Assembly (NCBI RefSeq): GCF_010183535.1
Contig: NC_071330.1
Span: 17,155,717 to 17,219,716 of the forward strand
Length of the DNA stretch: 64,000 nt
Reading direction: 5' to 3'
Origin: Caenorhabditis remanei
Lineage: Eukaryota; Nematoda; Chromadorea; Rhabditida; Rhabditidae
Shown here: positions 20,980-30,543 of the stretch, in pieces
Layout of the letters: every line of letters starts with the position of its first letter
How positions within the stretch are numbered: the stretch's first letter is position 1
The notes under the pieces: generated by a model
The model's input: only the letters and a program-made list of their open reading frames with translations
What the model was told of the DNA's origin: nothing
Databases searched by the model: none
Translations under genes and position numbers: made by a program

Positions 20980-23900
20980 TTATTTCGATTCAACAGTGGA
21001 GTTGTTAGTCGATGGTGATTTGTGTGGTACACCGCCACCGAAATCCAGAGCCAATGGGAACAGTCCATTGACAAGTTTGCGGAGCTTCTCGTTCTGGAAA
21101 TGTTCATGTTGCATATATAATCATAACGGGATAGAGCTAGCAGACCAATGACTGAGCTGGCAGACCAACGGCTTAGAACTAGCAGACCAACGTCCGAAAG
21201 CTAGCAGACCCATTTCCCCCAACTTACATCATCTCTGCTCCATTTTCCATATTTTCCGTACTCAATTCCATCCTTCAACTTGAGCATCATTTTCAGCGAT
21301 CTCTCGTTGACTGTGGTGTCTTCTACGGACTTCAGAAGCCAATTCACCACAGACGCCGATGGATCGATAGCGCATTGAGCTTCGGCGTCTGAAAATGAGG
21401 AACTATAGACAAAACAAAAATGCTCTGAGACTTACAAGCTAATCTAGCCGGGAATTCGTGTTGATGCTCCATCTTGTATTTGTCATTGTGCTTCACAGCG
21501 TCCAACTCCGCACCGAATACCGTTTCAATCAACGACAACGCAGTATCCTTCACAATACCCGTCAGATCATACGTTGGCCAGGCTTTTAAGAATTTAACCT
21601 TCTGGACGTGAAGAAGTGGATGGTGTGGATCCTTCTTCGTTCCTTCATTCAAACATTTCAACACCAGAAGTACTTTTTCTCTCCGTTGATAAACCTCAGC
21701 GCACAGAGCGTATCCGGTGACTTTCGGTGTTCCAAATGTGTGGATATTGTGGCAGAATTTGGCAGCCTCACCCAATGGATCCTCCGTCTTCAGAAGAGTC
21801 TCCGCATCAATCTGTGGTCCACGTTGGAGTCCTTCTTCCTTCGTTTCTTTCTCTTTCTTCTTCTTCTCCTCCTCTTCTTGCAATTCCTTCTGCTTTTTCA
21901 GTTTCTTCTTCATTTTCTTGATCTCCTGATCAGTCATTCCTTCCTTAATCAACGCAGAATGCTCGTTCATATCATCGGGTCTATCGATCATTCTCAAATA
22001 GATCTTGATAGCCAACTTGGCTCCTTGATAGTAATAATCCGCATTACGAAGGCGATCCTCCATCCGAAGAAGACGAATATAAGAGCAGAGAGTCATTTTA
22101 CGAAGGCAATACGTGTGGAAGTCGTATTGATCTTCGATCCAAGTGTTGAAATGGAACTCAATGTGATGTGCCTTCCGGAGTGCCTCACCATACTTGTTCA
22201 CCGATCGGAACGCTCTTCCACTCTCCAATTCATACCACATACATTGCATATCTGTCAGATGACTCGCAGCGTTCTCTCCTTCTCTCGTGAACTTTGCCAA
22301 CATCTTGTTAGCCTCGTCGATACGCTTCGCGCGGAGCATGTACTTTCCGCACTTTCCATTGATATATCGATCGGCTGTGTCGAGAGATTGGGCTTCCTCC
22401 ATCCAGCTGGCAGCCTCATCGTAATCACCGGCGTGCTGAAATAAACGGTAATTTCGTCAATTACTACTTATATAATAACCTTGTAAATTCTAGCTTTGAG
22501 CATATAATTCTCGACAACTGTTGGTGTATGTTGAATAGCTCTATCGATATAATGAAGAGCCAAATCCGTCTTATGACACCGATCGAAATGGTAGGCAGCC
22601 AGGACGTACAACCAGAGAGCCGTCGTTGGTGGCTCACACTCTTGAGATACTCCGCTCAAATTCACTTTGTCATATCCCTCATCGTCCATTTTCTTCACAT
22701 ATTCCGAGATGAGCGACTCGATGACAGCGATCTTTTGTGGGAATTTGTAGAGTGGCACGAGAGAAGCGAAGAGCGATGGAGCACCCTTACGAAGCATCGG
22801 TACAATCCATTCGTGAAGACGACGACGGAGTTCTTCACCTTCTACCAGGTAGAGAGCGAGACGTCGTGGAGCGGCGGCCTTCTTGAATTTCTCGGCTAGA
22901 GCATCGAGCATGAGCAGTTGTGGTTTTGGAGACTCTAAAGAATCTGGGGAGAGATTAGTGGTTGTTTGGAAAAGTGGAAATGTAAAGGGGATTCACTGCG
23001 GAGCTAGCAGACCAACGTTAGGAATTAGCAGACCAATGGAAATCGCTAGCAGACCAACGTCAGGAGCTAGCAGACCAACGTTAGGAATTAGCAGACCAAT
23101 GGAAATCGCTAGCAGACCAACGTCAGGAGCTAGCAGACCAACGTTAGGAATTAGCAGACCAATGCAAATCGCTAAAATTATTCGGCGTTTTCAACCAAAA
23201 AATTACCTTTTATTCCCATACACGTTTGTAACGCATCGTAATACTCCAGACACTCTGGATTCCTGTCAATCAACACTCTCCACACGTGTTCCGCCTGTTT
23301 TGGCTGATCCAAATCCATCAAAAGATTGGCGCGAGTCTCCATATAGGCGACTTTATCAACTATATGTGTCGAGTTCTCCTCCAACTTTTGGAGAGCAACA
23401 TCTGACTGACCGGCTTCACGCATGATAAGATTCTGGTACAAAATCAGCTCGGAGAATTCGAAATCGTAACCGGGTGGCTGGAAAAATTAAATTCATTTAA
23501 TTTCTTTATACATTTCTCACTCACCGTATTATTTTTAATGTACTCCGCCATGATTGCGAGAGCTAGAGTGTGCTCTTTGAGCAAGTGATGAGCAACAATG
23601 TAGCCTAGCCATGAGACACGTTGATTTTGGCGAAGACGAAGAAGTTCGTATTTCGATGACTGAAAAATTTAAATTTTGATTTTCAAAAAATCTCGGGAAT
23701 CTTTCTTACCAAATACCCGTCAAAATCGCGAATATGAATTTGAAGAAGCGACAAATCTCTCAAAATCTGGATATTATCTTTTTCAAGCTTCAACGCTTGT
23801 TTGTACGCCTTGATCGCCTCGTCGTACTTCTTCTCGGTCTTCTGAATCAGTCCATAGACATGCCAGCACACGTAGGATCTCAAATCGGATTTGAGTCCTT

Positions 23901-24290
23901 TTCGGACGCATTCTTGAGCCTCCTGACATTTTCCCATACAGTTGAGAATTAATCCTTTCATAGCGAGGGTTTCTGGAAAACAGATAAAGAGTTAGTTTGA
24001 AAGAAGATAGCTAGCAGACCAAAGTTGGTCTGCTAGTGATTTTGATAAGTTAGCAGACCAAAACGTCAAAAAATCTCACCTCCATGCTCACTGAACCCTT
24101 GTGTTGCAAGAATTTGCTTGGCAAACTTCAATCCCGTTTTGTATTGCTTTTGCTCGTAGCTTTTCTGCGAATAGATAAATTTTTCATATAACTTCTAATG
24201 AAAATCAATACATACCACAATTTTCTTAAAATATCCCAGCTCCTTTGTCGGCAGTGGCTGACTACTCGATTGTCCAGGTGGCGTCGGCAT
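20980..24290 (-). CDS. NAA15: N-alpha-acetyltransferase 15, NatA auxiliary subunit (NAA15/NATH)
   Basis: This TPR scaffold of the NatA complex anchors the catalytic NAA10 subunit at the ribosome for acetylation of nascent chains beginning with Ser, Ala, Thr, Gly or Cys. Exons on the minus strand: 24216-24290, 24080-24164, 23710-23972, 23525-23659, 23207-23477, 22480-22943, 21436-22435, 21228-21388, 20980-21093. All phases close, giving 855 residues (human 866). TPR helices include [21 protein letters not shown] and [24 protein letters not shown]. The segment [15 protein letters not shown] and the lysine/glutamate-rich stretch near residue 590-620 ([14 protein letters not shown]) are typical of NAA15. 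A TTCCAG acceptor lies a few bases before the ATG. AGCAGACCAA repeats occur only in the three longest introns (21094-21227, 22944-23206, 23973-24079). Confidence 0.95.
23001..23175. repeat. Higher-order AGCAGACCAA array in NAA15 intron 5
   Basis: Eight direct copies are arranged as a repeated three-copy unit of about 67 bp (linkers CGTTAGGAATT, TGGAAATCG, CGTCAGGAG). The larger unit has therefore itself been duplicated in tandem. There is no inverted copy. Confidence 0.9.
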
Positions 24291-25255
24291 TTTTACCTGG
24301 AAATTTTGGGATAAATTGAGTGAAAAACAGATTTAATTGAGTTTTTCGCGATATTAAAAAAGGCAGAAATTTTCCAAACAATCGGAAGTAGCAGAAAATT
24401 ATTTTTTTTTACCTGGGAAAACGAAAAAAAATCGGAAAAATCCAGAAAATTGCTCAGAGTTTCTACTAATTTGCAGTTTGACCCGATGATTTGGAATTCT
24501 ATAAATGAAACGTGGCGATTCTCGTGGAATTTCTCAATTTTTCCAAAGAATTCTCAATTCTAAACCCCCAAAAATCCAGCGTGAACCAATAAAAATCAGT
24601 GCAAAACGGCCGAAATTCTCGGAAAACTTTTTAGTCCGCAAACACCGCCACGCGCAAATGCACAGATTTGTTTCTCGGCGTCTCTTTGTTTCACACACTC
24701 TCTCGTTTTGGGAGAAATGTTGAAATTTTATAAATGTTGTGTTGAAAATTAGGGGTTTTGAGTGAAAAATAAAGTTTATCGAAGGTTTTTAGAGTAAATA
24801 AATGATAGAAAAAATTCTAGAAATAATAAGATTCTATAGAAACACCTAAAAATGGGTTTCTGTCATCTCTCAGGTTTGGAGGTTTTATTTTCCAGTTTTT
24901 TGCACTTTTTTGCGCTTTTCCCACTCAAAATATTGAGTTTTTAGTCGAATTTAGCTTCAAAAACTATTAAAAGTCATTGAAAAAGCTGCAGAAATGCTCA
25001 AAATCGTCCAAAGTCTGAAAATGGGCGGAGCATAGAATCTGAAACCTCTAGAATCTTAACAACATTGAATTTTGTGAGCGTTGATCGTAGAAATTAGAAA
25101 AAAAGTCAGTTTTGAAAAAAAATCCTTCAAAAAACGTCGAAAAACTCAAAAACCGAAAACGTCTGAAAATGGGCGGAGCCAATATTAGAAGAAATGTTAA
25201 CATTGCAATTTATTCCGGGAGATTTTCAAATTATGGTTATCAGAGGAAATAGAAA
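24291..25255. other. Intergenic region left of the secreted-protein gene
   Basis: Nearly 1 kb with no supported gene. The first 400 bp should contain the NAA15 promoter. The phrase AATGGGCGGAGC occurs twice (about 25020 and 25165). The AGCAGACCAA repeat family ends here: the last copy in the window is near 24060. Confidence 0.6.
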
Positions 25256-26565
25256 TCAAGTTCGACGAATTTTTCGGCTAAAAACTCGTTTTTCATGACG
25301 GAGCGAGAAGGCGGCGTTCTCCACAGGATTCAGAAGGTCGTAGGTGCACAGGCACACTTGGGCGAGACCACTGAAACACCATTTAGTTAGGTAGATCAAA
25401 TATTCCCCCGAAAAATCAATAATCAATAATAAACTCACGCAAAACGTGGACTCCGTTGGAAGCAAATCGGGGCGCTGCCAGGCATACAGTTTTGGCAGAT
25501 CTAAATAGTGAAGTGTGTGGCGAAATTGCAAAAAGTGGGCGGGACTCACCTCTGTACAAGTGTACTGATAATCAGCGGAAAGAATTGTTGGAGAGAACTC
25601 GGCAGCATCGCAGATGTGATCAGCGTACTGCTTTTCAGCCAAATCTTGGATTCTCATTTGGAGGCGCTGGAGTTGTTAAAAAACAATTTTTGTGCGAGCG
25701 GGTAAGAGAACTCACTGCGTATTCCTCCTGAAGTTTCCAATCGAATTGGCTTTCCAACGCATCTGCGATCAGCTCACGGTTGATATTATCGAGCTTGAGT
25801 TTGGCTGGAAATGAAAATTTAAAAAAGATAAACGTGTGAATTGGTTAAGGTTGCCATCGCTCAACAGGTCCGGGGTTCGATCCCCACGGTGGTCCAAACT
25901 TTAGGTATCTTTTTTGCTTGTTTTTTTTGGATTCTACATGTCAAAAAACCTGGGAATTAGGAATTTTTGAGTTTTCTTTACCAAAAAATCGCGATTTTTT
26001 TACTGAAAAAACTTAATTTTTGGTCTTAAATATTTCAGTCAAAATTTTGCGGTATTAGAATCTGGTATATTTCAAATTTTGAGGGAAAGTGGCCAACTAT
26101 TAAGATGTGCAGAATTTTAAGGAGATCACTCTTGTAGTTGACGGTTTTTTGATAGCTCAATTGGGTAGTGAGTTATAGGCGGTACAGTGTCTGCGTCTCT
26201 TGGGGCGCCCGTATCTCCTCTTCCAGATCCCTTTCATTTTGAGAATGACTAACTCTCAAATAATTTTTGATTTTTCTGATTCTTTCTGACACCACATTGT
26301 GACCGTAGAAAATGGAGTATTCTGACCATCAAATAACAAAAAACAATACAAAACCCTCGATTACGACATAGAATCTGTTTGTCCCGATGTCGCCCTTACC
26401 CGATGAGCTCTCAAAGTACTCCATACAGAAGTCGGGCACACGTCTACCCATGAACACTTCATTTTTCACAATGAAACGACGCATTGAGGCGGATGACGTG
26501 GCTGCGGCAGTCGAGGTGACGTGGATGACGGACAGGACCAGAAGAATCATTAGGGATGTCTTCAT
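25256..26565 (-). CDS. Small secreted cysteine-rich protein of unknown function
   Basis: I do not recognise this gene. Exons on the minus strand: 26400-26565, 25716-25804, 25550-25666, 25439-25500, 25256-25370. All phases close, giving 182 residues. A clear signal peptide (MKTSLMILLVLSVIHVTSTA) starts the protein. The mature part has eight cysteines, enough for four disulfides: FCMEYF, HICDAAEF, YTCTEICQNCM, PICF and VCLCTYD. It ends in a basic tail (RKIRRT). A helical, charged middle (INRELIADALESQF...LQEEYARLQMRIQDL) precedes the cysteine-dense part. The ATG is 6 bp downstream of a TTGCAG acceptor. The first intron is 595 bp and contains a tRNA-like/SINE-like sequence. Presumably extracellular; function unknown. 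Clean splicing across five exons argues that it is real. Confidence 0.8.
25832..25960 (+). repeat. tRNA-derived SINE-like element, copy 1
   Basis: GAATTGGTTAAGG resembles an A-box region, and GGTTCGATCC (25874-25883) is a perfect B box within a pairing T-arm (GGGGTTCGATCCCC). A tail with GTATCTTTTTTGCTTG and GGATTCTACATGTCA follows and recurs at about 62350-62410 after another tRNA-like head. A shared tail after a tRNA-like head is the layout of a SINE. Confidence 0.6.
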
Positions 26566-26587
26566 GATTACCTGCAAGAGTTTGAGA

Positions 26588-26880
26588 TACAGTAGTCTTA
26601 AGTCACGGGGGAAGATCAAAGCTCTAAACTGGAGAAGCTAGGGTAAAAGTATATTCAATTGAAAGATCTTGACAAGCTGAAATTGAAAATCTAGGTGGAA
26701 AAGAATCGGAGCAAAACTGATGGAGTTACAGTAGTCTTAAGCCACCCGGGTTGCTCATAGCTCCAAGCCGGAGAAATCTATGAGTATACTCATTTGGACG
26801 GTCTTGACTCCCTGAACTCGGAAAATTGGTAAAAATGAACATTGGAACAAAATTGACAGAGTTACGTTAGGTTTAAGCAA
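26588..26880. repeat. Degenerate tandem duplication, about 138 bp period
   Basis: The phrase ACAGTAGTCTTAAG starts near 26589 and 26728, and a decayed version (TTACGTTAGGTTTAAG) near 26865. Similar filler between them (GGAGAA, GATCTTGAC/GGTCTTGAC, AAAACTGATGGAGTTA/AAAATTGACAGAGTTA) shows an old tandem repeat of about 138 bp. Confidence 0.6.
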
Positions 26881-28806
26881 TTTCGCCGGTCTCGTCTGCC
26901 TGATGGAACTTTTCTAAAAATTCTGCTGCTACGTGTCGCCTATTGATGCGAAATGTCTGAAAAAGTTTCTAAAGGTTACATTCCTTTGGAGACCGTGAGA
27001 AACAGCGAGAGTTATAGAAAATTGGAGGCAGACTTTTCCGGTTGAACAAAGCGGCACAGAGATTCGGCTAGTCATGAGAGAAGTATGCAAAAGCTACAGT
27101 AATCTATGGTAGAGAAGCTGATGAGAGACAAAAAACGGATAATCCAGCGTCCTTTTCGTTCCCGCGTAAAACTGGTCATGTTGTCGGTCGTTAATATGTA
27201 TATCCCATTATATCAATAGGTTAGTTGACTACTTTTTGACACTTTCCTAGGTAGTCATGGAACGAAACGAGAGAGAGTGATATTTCTGAAGGATCAATGA
27301 CATCGTGGGAAGGATTCTGACTGACAGATGGAGGAGTTCATTAATCCAAGAGGCGGGGCTAGAGAAGCATAACTATAAGGAAAACGGCCTATCAGCTTAC
27401 GAGCTCACTTTTTAAGTTCCGGAGCAGAAAAGGGCGAAAGATTTTGTGACCATCGTGTTAAGAATGGTCGAACCTATGTATGAGACAATTTTCAGCAATT
27501 TTTGTATGCTCAAAACAAAAAAAGTTTGAACTTCTTGGAATGTATGAATAGCTTAGAGAATCGAGGTATAGTTATAGTTATCGTGTTATAAGTTTCTACG
27601 GTTCGGGGATGTTTTGAAACCAGAGTTTGGAAATCGAAACATTTGGCAAATATGACATTTTCAAACTTTTGGTTTCAAAGCATCTGGTGTTGGAATGTTG
27701 TAAAATGTCCCGTTTCAAAACGGCCCGGAGCAAATTTATAATACAACCGGTATTCGTTTACCGTGGCATCGGTGCAGGACGGGAAATTGCAAAAACCAGT
27801 GACTTACCAATGAGCTGCTTGCTTAGTTAGTGTAGAGCGAGAAATTGAAATTCGATAAACAATTTTTCGAATAACAGAAAAAAATGCTCTGACTTTGGGA
27901 TTACCTAGGTGCAGTCTATCCAGTTTGTATTTTTGACTAGTGAGTCAAGCCGAGAGCCGTGTCTATATGGATGGTCGAAGGATAATCGAAAAAATGTAAA
28001 AAGTAAGAAAATCTAGCAGAAATGATTCGTATAGGAGCCAAGACTCCTTGCTCCTCCCAGAATTGGAGCCAAATCTATATAGTTGATAAGAAAAAGTGAA
28101 TAAATATATATATACGGATTGTTGTGTGGGATGAAGGAATCTGCTTTCTGACGAAGGCAGTCAACGAATTGTGGTGAGTACGACTGAGAGAGTACAATCA
28201 TTCTCTTCTTCATCTTTCTTTCTTGGATTATAAGAGAGGAGGAATACTCATCGCTTAGAGATTTCAGAGGGAGTCAGAACACTACGGTAGTTTGTTAGCA
28301 GGGGGGAAAGAGGTGAGGGGGCAGTAAGAAACATGTCATTTTGAATTATAAGGATTGACGGTTATCTGAGTTTATTGGAGGGACGTCATGTTACGGAAAA
28401 GAAAATGATTGCTACATCAAGAAGAATATCCGAGTGATTGACAAATTAGGTCCGCACGAATTGACTGGCAGTGAGAAAATGCGCTCTAATGGGATTTCTA
28501 GGAAGGTGATACAAACGCGCTCCAAGGAAATGTGAAACATGTAGATCCTGAAAGAGCTGATTCCATTCATCCCCATTTGGTATTGATGTCCGAGAATTGC
28601 AAGTTTTCCTCCTTCCTATTCTTACATGGGATTTCGGCAGTATACAGAATGCAGATAAAACACACAAAACCAAAAGAGATTTATTTATCAATTTCAATTT
28701 CGATAAACTGGGAATCGATTATGCAAAAATGCAAAATGCCAGCATGTCGTTTCAAACGAATTCATTAATATTAAAACTCTTGAAGACAATTTGGGTATGA
28801 AAATGT
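26881..28806. other. Intergenic region with no supported gene
   Basis: About 1.9 kb. A minus-strand frame near 28625-28697 starts with hydrophobic residues resembling a signal peptide (LLVLCVLSAFCILP) but has no ATG and leads nowhere convincing. The right end (about 28730-28910) is a diverged duplicate of 30460-30640, that is, the 3' flank of the C6-domain gene copies. Confidence 0.5.
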
Positions 28807-29481
28807 TCATACTGCACAACTCGTAAACCTTGCAATAAATTTTGTGATTCCCGTCCTGAAATTTGAAATTAAATCAATGAAAAACTGATCCTTGTTATAC
28901 TCACCGGGAACCCAAATTGTACGTTCCGTCGTCAGCACAGATAACATTCCGCTCATCAGATGGTGTGTTAGAATAAGTACCAATGCGTCATCATGTTCCT
29001 GTTGAATCATCAACCTGCATATTTTACATACATTTTACCACAACTCCCTCTCTACGAAACTCACAAACGTTTCGATAAATTCGAAAATTCCACCATTAAC
29101 TGTCTTAAATGAAATCCTTCCTTCAGTACATTCGGCGCCCATAAGTGGCCTGAAGATGTTAATTATTGAGAGAGAATTCTGAGAAAAAACATACGAGAAT
29201 GTAGACTCGTAATCGGCTGTCGGTGGGTCTAGGACAATTAAAACATCATGTTTACACGTTGTACAGGCTGAAATAAATGAAAATCTGATCGCCAGAAAAA
29301 TATAGTGGTAAGACTTTTTCGGATCTTTTTTATACCAGAACCGCTTTTTTCCATCTTTACAACAAAAAAAGATAGTACATTGTGGGCTGTAAAATTGAAT
29401 CAGTATTTGCAAGAACAAAAAAGAAATTAACTTACACTTAACTGGAATTGGTACGTCTTCTGGAGTTAATTGAGGAATCAT
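28807..29481 (-). pseudogene. Truncated C6-domain gene copy (decayed)
   Basis: Exon remnants on the minus strand at 29436-29481, 29195-29267, 29065-29149, 28905-29014 and 28807-28855 match, exon for exon and nearly in length, the last domain of the copy at 30544-32798. The first exon starts at ATGATTCC and lacks a signal peptide, fusing the leader directly to the last domain. In the fourth exon the aligned frame has two adjacent TGA stops (28988-28993), with no indel relative to the paralogue. Two conserved domain cysteines are replaced by Phe. After the stops the frame again resembles the family (NVICADDGTY...ITKFIARFTSC). I read it as a dead tandem duplicate. A short product ending at the stops cannot be excluded. 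Confidence 0.75.
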
Positions 29482-30543
29482 GTCAAATAGAAGGGAAGTA
29501 GAAAAAGAAATAAATGATAGGAGGAACAAAATTTTCGGATATATATATCTCAAACAAGAGATAAAGAGAGGTCAGATATTATGATAGGAAAACCCTGCTA
29601 ATTGAAACTGAAACGTTTCGGGTACAATGGAAATCGAAAAGAGATAAGGATAATGGAATTTAACAATCAACAGTCTATCTGGAGTGCAAAACATTACGGA
29701 TTTTTTCTTCAGTTCGTTCGACCAAAATACATTTTTATTTTTATTCATTTATTTATTACGATTTCATGAATAGAAGAAAAAGAACAAATATACAAATACT
29801 AGTAAAGAAAAAAAGAAAAAAAAAGTATACAATAATGGGAACGAATCCGCCGAATCAGTGTCGCCGCCTCTGCTACTTCAGGACATGACTATTTCTATAT
29901 ATCCTTCAATTTTATCTTTTGGTTCTTCATCGAGGAGATTAGATCTTCAATTAATGGGTCAATGATGCTACTTTGTGTTCTTTCGTCACATTGCCTGTCC
30001 TCATTCAAGAATTGAGGGGAAGTAAGCGTCGAAATGACGAGACAATTAATATCAAACGACGGAATGTCTGTCTGTGTGTCTGTTACCATATGATCTTGTA
30101 AATTGAATCAGTCTGGGAAATGTATATTTCAATATCTGTTGAACAATGGAAATCAAAAAGAGATAGGGATACTGGAATTGTACGATCAACATCAATGTCT
30201 ATTTTATATAAGGATTTTCGAACGTTACAGCCTATCTGTTTCTATACTTGGAGTGCAAAAGTTTACAGATATCTTCTTTAGTTTGTTTGACCAAAACATA
30301 TTAGAGATCCGATATCACTTATACATACATCCGCCTTCTAATGTCTGTACGTCCGTAATGAATCTGTGTCTTGTCTGTCGTTATGGATGTTTCTTGATTT
30401 ACCAGTTTTCTCGTGTAATTAGTTTGATCTCAGAGTGCGGAAGTGTAAACTGCATAATGCAAAATGCCAGCATGGTGTTTCAAATGGTACTTATTAATAT
30501 TGAAATTCTTAAAGACAATTTGAATTAAAAATATTCAAAACAT
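29482..30543. other. Intergenic region between C6 copies, internally duplicated
   Basis: Bases about 29625-29735 and 30140-30305 are diverged direct copies (GGAAATCRAAAAGAGATA, TCTRTYTGGAGTGCAAAA-type phrases, GTTYGACCAAAA). This records a further local duplication of the upstream flank. Bases 29740-29830 are a T/A-rich low-complexity tract. No gene is supported. Confidence 0.55.
29609..29627 (-). promoter_or_regulatory. Conserved upstream element of the C6 gene family, copy A
   Basis: TGAAACGTTTCGGGTACAA lies 128 bp before the ATG of the decayed copy. It contains the palindrome GAAACGTTTC and is shared with the other two copies. Confidence 0.5.

Noticed and set aside
21608..22444. 278-codon plus-strand frame
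   Set aside because: It is the antisense shadow of the large NAA15 exon, whose protein is recognised and phase-consistent.
14420..24290. Operon NAA15-PHKG-XPD-TACO1
   Set aside because: The genes are on one strand, but the gaps of about 405-540 bp exceed typical worm operon spacing. SL2 evidence cannot be seen here.
25832..25900. Functional tRNA gene
   Set aside because: B box and T-arm are good, but no acceptor stem pairing or anticodon arm could be drawn. The shared tail elsewhere favours a SINE.
28446..28697. Possible secreted peptide gene with hydrophobic start
   Set aside because: The start is TTG, not ATG, and the exon after the only plausible donor gives no recognisable protein.
30103..30528. 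141-codon plus-strand frame
   Set aside because: It lies in duplicated intergenic sequence between C6 copies, has no ATG context or homology, and covers a diverged copy of the upstream flank.
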